DNA from: Anaerolineae bacterium
GTDB lineage: Bacteria > Chloroflexota > Anaerolineae > UBA4142 > SHND01
DNA length: 58,099 bases
NCBI GenBank assembly: GCA_020851635.1
Contig: JADZCJ010000123.1
Coordinates: forward strand, 1-58,099
Reading direction: 5' to 3'
How positions within the stretch are numbered: position 1 is the first letter of the stretch; each line of letters starts with the position of its first letter. Of the stretch, positions 26,429-34,112 are shown piece after piece. A model generated the notes under the pieces. That model was not told the origin of the DNA. It did no database searches and saw only the letters and a list, made by a program, of their open reading frames with translations. The position numbers and the translations under genes were made by a program.

Positions 26429-27919
26429 ATGATCGCTCTCGTATTGCCCCCTCGAATCCGTGCGGGGTTTGTTATTTTGCTGTTTTTCATCGTTTCTTGG
26501 CTCATAGCACAGCCCTCTTTGAGTTTTGCCCAGGACCCAACGCTCGAATGGTCCAGACCGATTCCCCTTTCCGGCGCGCTCGGTGGTTCACGTTATCCTT
26601 CACTGGTCGCGGATGATCAAGGACAGCTCCTTTTGATCTGGACCGTGTCCGCCAAGGACGGCACGACGATTTTCGCAAGCCGTTTTGACGGGCAGGTGTG
26701 GCAGCGCCCGGTGGATGTCTTGCTGGGCAGCGCAAAAGCGGGCGCGCAGTTGGATGGTCGCGACCGCGTCCATCTGCTCTTGTCGCGCGGCGAGAATCAA
26801 ATCCTCACCGAGGCAGAGTTTGAAACAGCAGACACTGCGCGCGCCTGGACAAACGGCTTGCCGGTGAACTCGAACCCGGGCGCAACCGGGGCGGATTTCA
26901 TCTATGACACCAACGATGTGTTATATACGGTCTGGCTGCAGAAACTCGCCGCTTGCGACACCTGCTACAGTGTTGGGTTCAAAAAGCATGCCAAGGATAT
27001 GGCGCCGGAATTGACATATCGGGTGCTCGCAGATTCTGTCTCAAGTCCACAACAACGCACGCAGCTGCGGCGCGCCCCGGATGGGACGCTCTATGTGATG
27101 TGGGATGCTGCCGCCAAGGACGACTTGCGAGACGGTATCCAGCTATCACGCTCTGCAGATGATGGGGCAACATGGTCGCATCAAGTTGCCCATTTCGCAT
27201 CGTCCGACAGCGATCTGCGCCAACCTCTTTTGTTTATTGACAGCGCAAACAATCTGGTGCTGGTCTATAATTTTGGAGTCCGTGACGAGACTTACTATAG
27301 CATCTCGACAGATCGGGGCACGACTTGGAGCGAGCCGACTCCAATTCCGGGGCTTTATGCCAACAAACTTGCAGACGCTGATGACTATTTTGCTCATGTA
27401 ACAGACTCGGCAGGTATCACGCACCTGATTGCTTCGGGGCGTTCCTCACCTCGTCAACAAACATCGGGGCTGTATCATTTGACCTGGGATGGGAGTTCCT
27501 GGGGCAACTTTCAGGAATTGTACAACAAAGGTCCCGTGCCCGAGTTCCCCTTTGTCACGCTGGCGAACGGGAATCGCCTGCATGTTGTTTTTTCCACCCA
27601 CGATCCAAGTCCTGTGAGCGGGGATGTGCTCAACTCGCATCAGGTCTGGTACACCTCTTCGCTCACGGATGCGCCCGCCGCAACGCGTGTGCCGCTGCCC
27701 ACCTTTACCTTGACGCCGACAGCTACCGCTACGCCGGAGGCGACCGAAACTCCCGCTCCCAGTCCTACAGCGACAACCCCACCGACGGATCCGGTTCAAA
27801 CCAATCCGCCTGTGGAAAATGTCGTTTCTATTCCACCGATCCTGATCGTCATCGCGCCGGTCGCATTGATTCTCTTCGGCGTTATTGTGTGGGCGAGTGT
27901 GTTCCGCAAACGCTCATAA
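26429..27919 (+). CDS. Secreted, membrane-anchored Asp-box (sialidase-fold) protein
   Basis: The 496-residue protein has a signal peptide (FVILLFFIVSWLIAQPS followed by SFAQ), then a beta-propeller-like domain. Two Asp boxes of the S-x-D-x-G-x-T-W type are visible: SADDGATW at residues 242-249 and STDRGTTW at 293-300. A Thr/Pro-rich linker (TLTPTATATPEATETPAP) leads to a C-terminal helix (ILIVIAPVALILFGVIVWAS) and FRKRS. The protein is therefore probably surface-exposed and held by its C-terminus. Asp-box propellers bind or cleave glycans, but the sialidase Arg triad and Asp/Tyr/Glu were not identified, so an enzyme activity is not claimed. AGGAG at 26419-26423 is a good ribosome site. Confidence 0.7.
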   Translation: MIALVLPPRIRAGFVILLFFIVSWLIAQPSLSFAQDPTLEWSRPIPLSGALGGSRYPSLVADDQGQLLLIWTVSAKDGTTIFASRFDGQVWQRPVDVLLGSAKAGAQLDGRDRVHLLLSRGENQILTEAEFETADTARAWTNGLPVNSNPGATGADFIYDTNDVLYTVWLQKLAACDTCYSVGFKKHAKDMAPELTYRVLADSVSSPQQRTQLRRAPDGTLYVMWDAAAKDDLRDGIQLSRSADDGATWSHQVAHFASSDSDLRQPLLFIDSANNLVLVYNFGVRDETYYSISTDRGTTWSEPTPIPGLYANKLADADDYFAHVTDSAGITHLIASGRSSPRQQTSGLYHLTWDGSSWGNFQELYNKGPVPEFPFVTLANGNRLHVVFSTHDPSPVSGDVLNSHQVWYTSSLTDAPAATRVPLPTFTLTPTATATPEATETPAPSPTATTPPTDPVQTNPPVENVVSIPPILIVIAPVALILFGVIVWASVFRKRS

Positions 27920-27942
27920 TATCATCCGGCTATCCGTCACGT

Positions 27943-27990
27943 GTTGCCGCGTTGTCCGGTTTGACGGAATGGTCCGGACAACGCGGCAAC
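27943..27990. terminator. Perfect 17-bp inverted repeat after the Asp-box gene
   Basis: GTTGCCGCGTTGTCCGG (27943-27959) is the exact reverse complement of 27974-27990, with a 14-nt loop. There is no T-tract after the stem, so it may be a factor-dependent terminator, an mRNA-stabilising hairpin or a REP-like element. It fills the gap between the Asp-box gene and the GTG start at 28004. Confidence 0.6.
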
Positions 27991-28003
27991 CTGATTTCAT
28001 GAC

Positions 28004-29194
28004 GTGAATATTCTGTTCTTGTCACAGGTACTGCCCTATCCGCTGGACGCCGGACCCAAAGTCCGCAGTTATTATGTCCTGCGAGCGCTGGCAGCCAGAC
28101 ACCGGGTCACGCTCGTAACCTTTACCCGCGCCGCCGATCCACCCGACGCGTTCGCGCATCTCCGGTCATTTTGCCATGAGGTGCATCCGGTCAGTTTACA
28201 GCGCTCCCGTGTCCGCGAAGTCATTCATCTGGGTTCCAGTCTGGTCCGGAATCAGCCGTTCCTGATTGTGCGGGATGATCTGCCGCAAATGAACGCTGCC
28301 TTGCAGGAAATCGTACGCGCAAACTCTTTCGATGCCGTCCACGCCGATCAACTCTCGATGGCACATTACGCTCTCCGTCTTGAGGTTCCGCGGCGCGTTT
28401 TGGACCAACACAATGCCGTGTGGACAATCATGGAACGGCTCGCGCAAAATGAACCTTCCATGCTCAAGCGGCTCGTCATTGCCCGCGATGCTCGCCTGCT
28501 CATCCGTCACGAACAAGTCACCTGCGCCCGGTTTGACCAGGTTGTTACCGTGACTGCCGAGGACCGCGCGGCGCTCACATTTCCGGATTTTCCGCCCGCC
28601 GCGCCAGTCCGGGTCATACCAATCTGTATTGACCCGGCACAGGTCCCTCGGATCGCCTTTCAACCCGCAGCCCGGGACTTGATTTGTGTGGGGGGCATGT
28701 TCTATCCGCCGAATGTGGATGGCATGTTATGGTTTGCGCGCGAGGTCCTGCCTCGAGTGTGGCAGGAATCTCCAACCACTCGCTTTTTTATTGTCGGAGC
28801 GCGTCCCGACCCGCGCCTCGTGTCCCTTGCGCGTGCGGATGAGCGAATCGTTGTGACCGGATATGTGCCTGACACAACAGAATACCTCGAGCGCGCCGCC
28901 GCGTTTGTCGTCCCACTGCGCGCTGGTGGTGGGATGCGGGTGAAAATCCTCGACGCGTGGGGGTGGGGGCTGCCAATTGTCTCTACCACCGTGGGCGCAG
29001 AAGGCATTTCGCTCACCCCGGGCGAAAACATTCTGATCGCCGACACACCAGCAGCATTTGCCGGGGCATGCTTGCAGCTGATCCAAGACCGCGAGCTGGC
29101 AGAGCGCCTGGCGGACCACGGACGGCGTTGGGTCGAGATACAGTACGACTGGCGGTCTGTCTATCGCGCCTGGGACGAGATTTATCCGGACTAG
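28004..29194 (+). CDS. GT4-family glycosyltransferase
   Basis: The 396-residue protein opens with MNILFLSQVLPYPLDAGPKV and carries LICVGGMFYPPNVDGMLWFA, FFIVGARPDPRL, IVVTGYVPDTTEYLERAAAF, VVPLRAGGGMRVKILDAWGW and STTVGAEGI. It is closely related to the genes at 20356 and 29509. The start is GTG at 28004; no clear ribosome site is seen, and the strong hairpin ends 13 nt upstream. The TAG stop forms part of the next inverted repeat. Confidence 0.85.
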   Translation: MNILFLSQVLPYPLDAGPKVRSYYVLRALAARHRVTLVTFTRAADPPDAFAHLRSFCHEVHPVSLQRSRVREVIHLGSSLVRNQPFLIVRDDLPQMNAALQEIVRANSFDAVHADQLSMAHYALRLEVPRRVLDQHNAVWTIMERLAQNEPSMLKRLVIARDARLLIRHEQVTCARFDQVVTVTAEDRAALTFPDFPPAAPVRVIPICIDPAQVPRIAFQPAARDLICVGGMFYPPNVDGMLWFAREVLPRVWQESPTTRFFIVGARPDPRLVSLARADERIVVTGYVPDTTEYLERAAAFVVPLRAGGGMRVKILDAWGWGLPIVSTTVGAEGISLTPGENILIADTPAAFAGACLQLIQDRELAERLADHGRRWVEIQYDWRSVYRAWDEIYPD

Positions 29195-29288
29195 CAGATT
29201 GTCGGAGTGAAATCAAATTATAGTTATTTTTGAGATACTACGACGCGTGTTCATAGTTACGAATGAGGTCTCTCCGACAACCTGCTAG
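29191..29288. repeat. 98-bp element bounded by a near-perfect 17-bp inverted repeat
   Basis: CTAGCAGATTGTCGGAG (29191-29207) is complementary to CTCCGACAACCTGCTAG (29272-29288) with one mismatch, around a 64-nt AT-rich spacer. The left arm includes the stop codon of the GT4 gene. It could be a long structured 3' end or a small non-autonomous mobile element. The similarly placed element at 32.2 kb has different arm sequences but nearly the same spacing. Confidence 0.55.
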
Positions 29289-29508
29289 CGCATTCTTGAC
29301 CAAACAATTCGGGCTAGATTGCGCCGAAGGCGATACCATCCGGACGCCAACTTTTCACACCCGCGTTTGACGTACACTATCAACAGGATATACTCGACTT
29401 GCGCGCGTTCTGCGATCATTTTCGTAATGATCTTACCGGCTGCATGACACGCGGAATGTTCCTCGTGGTCTTTTCCCCCCAGTCATCTACGCGCCGGAGA
29501 GCAGCGTC
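29195..29508. other. 314-nt intergenic region: inverted repeat, then promoter
   Basis: This is the only stretch over 300 nt without a gene. It holds the right part of the inverted-repeat element (to 29288), about 75 nt in which I see nothing, a good sigma-70-type promoter (29367-29394) and a ~110-nt leader up to the TTG start at 29509. No convincing small ORF was found in it. Confidence 0.6.
29367..29394 (+). promoter_or_regulatory. Sigma-70-type promoter
   Basis: TTGACG (29367-29372) and TATACT (29389-29394) are separated by 16 nt. Each hexamer has five of six consensus bases. It would start a transcript near 29401 that runs through the GT4 gene at 29509 and the sugar-phosphate transferase at 30721. 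It is the best promoter I can see in the + strand glycan locus. Confidence 0.65.
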
Positions 29509-30714
29509 TTGCGTCTTTTATACATTGTTCCATACACGCCGACGCCGATACGTACCCGGCCGTATCATCTCATACGGCAACTTTCCCGCGACGGCATTGA
29601 AATCTCGCTTGCGACGTTAGCAAGCGATGACATGGAATTCGCCGCTCTGGAGCAATGGCGCGCCGGCGGTATCAATGTGATTGCTGAACCGCTCCCGCGT
29701 GTTCGGTCGGTCCGAAATGTGGCAAGCGCCCTGCTGAGTGCCGAGCCGATGCAAGCCGCCTATTGTTGGCAGCCATCGCTCGTGTCTCGGATCGCTAACG
29801 CGCTAGAGACAGCCGCATTCGACGTAATTCAAGTCGAACATTTACGCGGCGCCCGCTATGGGCTTGAGGCGCTCGAACGACTCAACGTGTTGCGCAAAAC
29901 AATCCCGGTATTCTGGGACAGCGTTGACTGCATTTCGCATCTCTTTGAGCAGACGCAGCTTTACAGCGTACAGCGCACCAGGCGATGGATCACGCGCATC
30001 GAACTGGAGCGCACCCGACGATTCGAGGCGCGGATGACTCGCAGTTTCGCGCAAACTTTTGTGGTCTCTGAACCCGAGCGCAGAGCATTCTGTGAACTGC
30101 CCGGCGCACAGTGCGAAGGCATCACCGTCTTGCCGAATGGGGTGGCGTTGGATTATTTTGCTCCTTCGGACATTCAGCGTGACGCAGCAACTGTTTTAAT
30201 GACGGGCAAGATGAGTTATCACGCTAACGTGACTGCAGCTCTTTATTTGTTGGATGAGATCATGCCGCGCGTCTGGCAAGCGCTTCCCGACGCGCGGGTT
30301 TGTATTGCCGGTCAAAACCCTCCGGCAGCGTTGACCGCACGCGCAAACGAACGCATCGAAATCACGGGCTATGTGGCTGACCTGCGCGCCTATCTCAATC
30401 GCGCGACCGTCGCATGTGCGCCGCTCCTGTATGGCGCGGGCACTCAAAACAAGGTGCTCGAAGCAATGGCGAGCGGGTTGGCGGTGGTTGCAACGCCGCA
30501 GGCGCTCGCCGCATTGGGCGCTGCGCCGGAACACGACCTGCTGGCAGGACAAGATGCGGAAGAAATCAGCGCCCAACTCGTCCGCGTGATTACGGACGAG
30601 ACACTGCGTCGGCGGCTCGAAATCAACGGACGCCGCTATGTTCAAGCGCATCACTCGTGGGCGGCGAGTGCAGAGCAGCTCATCCGGATTTATCGCCAAA
30701 ACATATCAGATTGA
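29509..30714 (+). CDS. GT4-family glycosyltransferase
   Basis: The 401-residue protein begins MRLLYIVPYTPTPIRTRPYH and has CEGITVLPNGVALDYF, VLMTGKMSYHANVTAALYLL, VCIAGQNPP, IEITGYVADLRAYLNRATVA and CAPLLYGAGTQNKVLEAMAS. It belongs to the same GT4 subgroup as the genes at 20356 and 28004. The start codon is TTG at 29509 with GGAGAG at 29495-29500 as ribosome site. It is 6 nt from the initiating sugar transferase gene, so the two are co-transcribed. Confidence 0.85.
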   Translation: MRLLYIVPYTPTPIRTRPYHLIRQLSRDGIEISLATLASDDMEFAALEQWRAGGINVIAEPLPRVRSVRNVASALLSAEPMQAAYCWQPSLVSRIANALETAAFDVIQVEHLRGARYGLEALERLNVLRKTIPVFWDSVDCISHLFEQTQLYSVQRTRRWITRIELERTRRFEARMTRSFAQTFVVSEPERRAFCELPGAQCEGITVLPNGVALDYFAPSDIQRDAATVLMTGKMSYHANVTAALYLLDEIMPRVWQALPDARVCIAGQNPPAALTARANERIEITGYVADLRAYLNRATVACAPLLYGAGTQNKVLEAMASGLAVVATPQALAALGAAPEHDLLAGQDAEEISAQLVRVITDETLRRRLEINGRRYVQAHHSWAASAEQLIRIYRQNISD

Positions 30715-30720
30715 TTTCTC

Positions 30721-32193
30721 ATGTCTACCCTCAACCTTGAACAGAGTATCGGGCATTCGGCAATCGTCGGACGCCGCGCCCAGCAGCGATGGTATATCGT
30801 CGGTTTGTTGATTGCCGATGCCCTCGTCTTGATTCTGGCTTTTGGGTTGGCGTACTCGACGCGCTTTGATTTTGGCATCGCGCTTTTTGAAGCCAGTGAT
30901 TTGCCACAGCGTCTTCCTGTGTATTGGATCTTTTTGCTGGTGCCCCCCTGTTTGCTCGCTCTTGCTCTGTTTCAACTCTACGATACCCAATACTTGCTGG
31001 GAGGCGTACAAGAATATGTGCGCGTCCTGAACGTCACTGCGATTTTGGTCACCGTCATCATTGTCGCGAGTTTCTTTTTTCCTTTTTTGCGCTTGTCGCG
31101 CGGTTTCATCGCGCTGAGTTGGATCCTGGTAACGACATTGCTTTTGATCGAACGGTTCGCCCTGCGGCATATCGTCTACCGCCTGAGACGGCGCGGCATT
31201 CTCACGCGACGAACGGTCATTGTCGGAGCGGGCGAGGATGCGCGACTCATTGCCGAACAACTGCTGGCAACGCCAACGGCGGGGACAGAGCTGCTCGGTT
31301 TTGTCACAAACAATCACCCCGTAGGTTCCGTCCTGTCGCATAATCTGCCCGTCGTCGGCTCGTTTGACCGGCTGCCCGCGCTGGTAAAGCAACTCGGGGT
31401 GGAAGAAATCGTAGTGTCTGCCGAGGGTCTTGACCGCACAGAGGTCATTCGCGTTTTTCAAAATTACGCGTATGACGAGGACGTGGATGTGCGGTTCCTG
31501 CCGGGGTTATTCGAAATTTTTGCCGCCGGCATGCGCATCAAGGAAATCGGTTCGGTGCCGCTTGTCAGCATGAACCGGGTGCGTTTGGGTTTGTGGGAGT
31601 CGGCTATCAAGAGCGCGCTGGATTATATCGGCGCAGTGATCGCGCTTTTGCTCAGCTCGCCCTTGCTGCTCGTCCTCGCCATTCTCATCAAGCGCGATTC
31701 ACCCGGTCCCATTTTTTATCGCCGCGGTGTCGTTGGGCGCGGAGGACAGCCGTTCGACGCATTCAAGTTCCGCACCATGCGCGTGGATGGAGATGCAATC
31801 CTCAACGGGTATCCCGCACTGCAAGCCGAACTCGCAGCCAGTCACAAACTGAAAAACGACCCGCGCGTAACGCGCGTGGGCGCCATGCTGCGCCGGACCT
31901 CTCTGGACGAACTGCCCCAGCTGCTTAACGTGCTGCTCGGGCAAATGAGTCTGGTGGGTCCGCGAATGATCACCCCGGAGGAAATGGACAAATACGGAAA
32001 ATGGCGTTGGAATTTGCTCACGGTCAAGCCCGGGATCACGGGGCTGTGGCAAATCAGCGGGCGCAGTGACGTGTCCTATGAAGATCGAGTGCGGCTCGAC
32101 ATGTACTATATTCGCAACTATACACTCTGGCTCGATCTCTTGATACTCTGGCGAACTCTGCCCGCTGTAGTCGGTCGTCGAGGCGCTTATTAG
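30721..32193 (+). CDS. Polyprenyl-phosphate hexose-1-phosphate transferase (EPS initiating enzyme)
   Basis: The 490-residue membrane protein has four N-terminal helices, a Rossmann-like CoA-binding-type domain ([20 protein letters not shown]), a fifth membrane segment and a catalytic domain of the WbaP/PssY/WcaJ family. Motifs: [55 protein letters not shown] and [15 protein letters not shown]. It transfers a sugar-1-phosphate from a UDP-sugar to undecaprenyl phosphate at the inner face of the membrane, the first step of the repeat unit. The length is normal for the two-domain family (460-500). Its TAG stop adjoins the inverted repeat at 32195. Confidence 0.93.
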   Translation: MSTLNLEQSIGHSAIVGRRAQQRWYIVGLLIADALVLILAFGLAYSTRFDFGIALFEASDLPQRLPVYWIFLLVPPCLLALALFQLYDTQYLLGGVQEYVRVLNVTAILVTVIIVASFFFPFLRLSRGFIALSWILVTTLLLIERFALRHIVYRLRRRGILTRRTVIVGAGEDARLIAEQLLATPTAGTELLGFVTNNHPVGSVLSHNLPVVGSFDRLPALVKQLGVEEIVVSAEGLDRTEVIRVFQNYAYDEDVDVRFLPGLFEIFAAGMRIKEIGSVPLVSMNRVRLGLWESAIKSALDYIGAVIALLLSSPLLLVLAILIKRDSPGPIFYRRGVVGRGGQPFDAFKFRTMRVDGDAILNGYPALQAELAASHKLKNDPRVTRVGAMLRRTSLDELPQLLNVLLGQMSLVGPRMITPEEMDKYGKWRWNLLTVKPGITGLWQISGRSDVSYEDRVRLDMYYIRNYTLWLDLLILWRTLPAVVGRRGAY

Positions 32194-32194
32194 C

Positions 32195-32280
32195 GCAACA
32201 ACATGATGAAATTGCCTAGTCATGCGATGACGCGCGAGTTATAAAACCGGATACTCCACTACGCAATCTCATGTTGTTGC
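32195..32280. repeat. 86-bp element bounded by a 12-bp inverted repeat
   Basis: GCAACAACATGA (32195-32206) is exactly complementary to TCATGTTGTTGC (32269-32280), spacer 62 nt; a further TTGC/GCAA pair extends the stem past a bulge. It directly follows the stop of the sugar transferase, as the 29191 element follows its gene. Confidence 0.5.
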
Positions 32281-32294
32281 ACTACTAGGTGCTT

Positions 32295-32322
32295 TTGCGC
32301 TGCACCAGTTTTGACGTATAAT
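32295..32322 (+). promoter_or_regulatory. Promoter of the Wzz/BY-kinase gene
   Basis: TATAAT at 32317-32322 is a perfect -10 box. The -35 candidate TTGCGC (32295-32300) lies 16 nt upstream and is weak. Transcription from about 32329 would leave a 50-nt leader before the ATG at 32379, which has AAGGAG at 32368-32373. Confidence 0.55.
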
Positions 32323-32378
32323 TTGGCGCGTTGTCCGCAAATCAAGATTTGTGGGCGCATTTCGAGCAAGGAGTTGGG

Positions 32379-33980
32379 ATGGAATTAAGACAGTATCTTG
32401 CCGTACTGCGTAAATGGTTGTGGCTCATTCTGCTTGTTGGAATTGTGGCAGGCGCTGCCAGTTACTATGCCACCAGCCAGCTGCCCAGGTTGTATCAAGC
32501 AACCGCCAAGGTAATGGTTGGAGAGAGCTATCAAAAGGTCAATCCAACTGCTGGTGACATTACAACCGGTTCTGTGCTTGCTGAAACGTATACCCAACTG
32601 GTCAAAACTACTGCCGTCTTGAGCGCCGTACGGCAAGAGCTGGGCACCAACTTGTCCGTTGGCGAGTTGCGCGGGCAGGTCAATGCCAACACCATTCAAC
32701 GCACACAATTCATCGAAGTTCGCGCCACCGATACTGACCCCCGCCGCGCGGCAGCCATCGCCAACGCCGTCGCCAATCAATTGACCCTGCTCGGGCCGTC
32801 CTCTTCCAACCCCGACCTCGCCAAACAGCGTGAATTTGTGCGCGGACAGATTGCGGAACTTGAAACCAAGATCAACACTTCCGAGGCAGAGATCGCCGAG
32901 CTCGAAGAATCAATCCAGGCGACCACCAGCGTCCGCGAAGCGACGGACAAGCGCGCCGACATTGACCGCTTGCGCAGCCAGATCGCGCAGTATCAGCAAA
33001 ACTACACCCAGTTTATAAATTTTCTCGTCCCATCATCACAAAACACCCTTTCCATTCTGGAACCCGCAGAGCCGCCCTCCGCGCCCTTTTCGCCAAACCT
33101 GGTCCTCAATGTTACCCTTGCCGTCGCGATTGGCATGCTTCTGGCAATCGCAGTGGTTTTTCTGATCGAATATCTCGATGATACGATCAAAAGCAAAGAG
33201 GATATTACACGGGTCCTGGGCGCTTCGACGCTCGGAGAAATCGGAGTGATGCGCGGCAGGAACGACCGGCTCATCACCGCCGCCGAACCGCGGTCGGCAA
33301 ACGCAGAAGCGTATCGCATACTTAGGAGCAATATTAGCTTTTCGTCGGTTGACAAGCCCATCGAGACAATTTTGGTTACCAGCGCCAGCCCCAGCGAGGG
33401 CAAAAGCATCACAGCGGCGAACCTGGCTGTCACCATGGCGCAAGCCGGTTACCGGACCGTGCTGCTGGACTGTGACCTGCGAAAACCGACACAGCACAAG
33501 ATCTTTAACCTTTCGAATGATGTTGGGCTGACCAATTCGTTGTTGGCTCATGCAAACCTGAACAGTTTCATACGACCCAGTCGTGTCGAGAACTTGCGAA
33601 TCCTGACTGCAGGTCCCTTGCCCCCAAATCCCGCAGAACTGCTTGGCTCGCGGAGCATGAGCAATGTGATTGGTTTGTTGCGCAACGAGGCAGACGTGAT
33701 CGTCATTGACAGTCCTCCTGTCCTTGCCGTCACCGACTCGGCAATTCTCTCGCGCATGGCAGATGGCGTCCTGTTGGTCGTTGACAGTGGCAAAACCAAA
33801 CGCGAGTCTGCCCAGCGCGCACAAGAAGCGCTGGACAAAGCCGGAGCGCGCTTGTTGGGAGTCGTAATCAACCGCATGCCAACCAAGGGCGGTTACTATG
33901 CTTACAACAGCAAGTATTACTCGACCGGCAGCGAACCGTCCGCGGGACGTTCGACGGCGACAAAGCCCAGTTCCAGTTAA
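32379..33980 (+). CDS. Wzz-BY-kinase fusion: chain-length determinant/tyrosine autokinase
   Basis: The 533-residue protein combines a Wzz-type chain-length domain with a bacterial tyrosine kinase, as in Wzc and Gram-positive CapAB fusions. Seen: a first membrane helix (residues ~13-33), an extracytoplasmic domain with a predicted coiled coil (~150-220), a second helix (~240-265), Walker A SASPSEGKSITAANLAV from residue 335, Walker A' VLLDCDLRKP, Walker B VIVIDSPP, and a C-terminal Tyr cluster (GGYYAYNSKYY) for autophosphorylation. It controls polymer length and export through phosphorylation cycles. An upstream TTG/GTG extension to 32331 is rejected in favour of the ATG with AAGGAG. A terminator hairpin follows. 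Confidence 0.92.
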   Translation: MELRQYLAVLRKWLWLILLVGIVAGAASYYATSQLPRLYQATAKVMVGESYQKVNPTAGDITTGSVLAETYTQLVKTTAVLSAVRQELGTNLSVGELRGQVNANTIQRTQFIEVRATDTDPRRAAAIANAVANQLTLLGPSSSNPDLAKQREFVRGQIAELETKINTSEAEIAELEESIQATTSVREATDKRADIDRLRSQIAQYQQNYTQFINFLVPSSQNTLSILEPAEPPSAPFSPNLVLNVTLAVAIGMLLAIAVVFLIEYLDDTIKSKEDITRVLGASTLGEIGVMRGRNDRLITAAEPRSANAEAYRILRSNISFSSVDKPIETILVTSASPSEGKSITAANLAVTMAQAGYRTVLLDCDLRKPTQHKIFNLSNDVGLTNSLLAHANLNSFIRPSRVENLRILTAGPLPPNPAELLGSRSMSNVIGLLRNEADVIVIDSPPVLAVTDSAILSRMADGVLLVVDSGKTKRESAQRAQEALDKAGARLLGVVINRMPTKGGYYAYNSKYYSTGSEPSAGRSTATKPSSS

Positions 33981-34019
33981 GCCAATAGACCACAGTGTTG
34001 TTACAGGATTGACTCGGCA

Positions 34020-34055
34020 GCCGATGCGGGACTAGATTCGCATCGGCAATCTTTT
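34020..34055 (+). terminator. Rho-independent terminator after the BY-kinase gene
   Basis: GCCGATGCG (34020-34028) pairs perfectly with CGCATCGGC (34039-34047) over a 10-nt loop, followed by AATCTTTT. It ends the kinase transcript before the next gene at 34113. Confidence 0.75.
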
Positions 34056-34112
34056 GTCTCACTCGCAGATTATAGCTTGGCGCTAACTCAAGATAAAGGA
34101 ATTTCAAACGGA

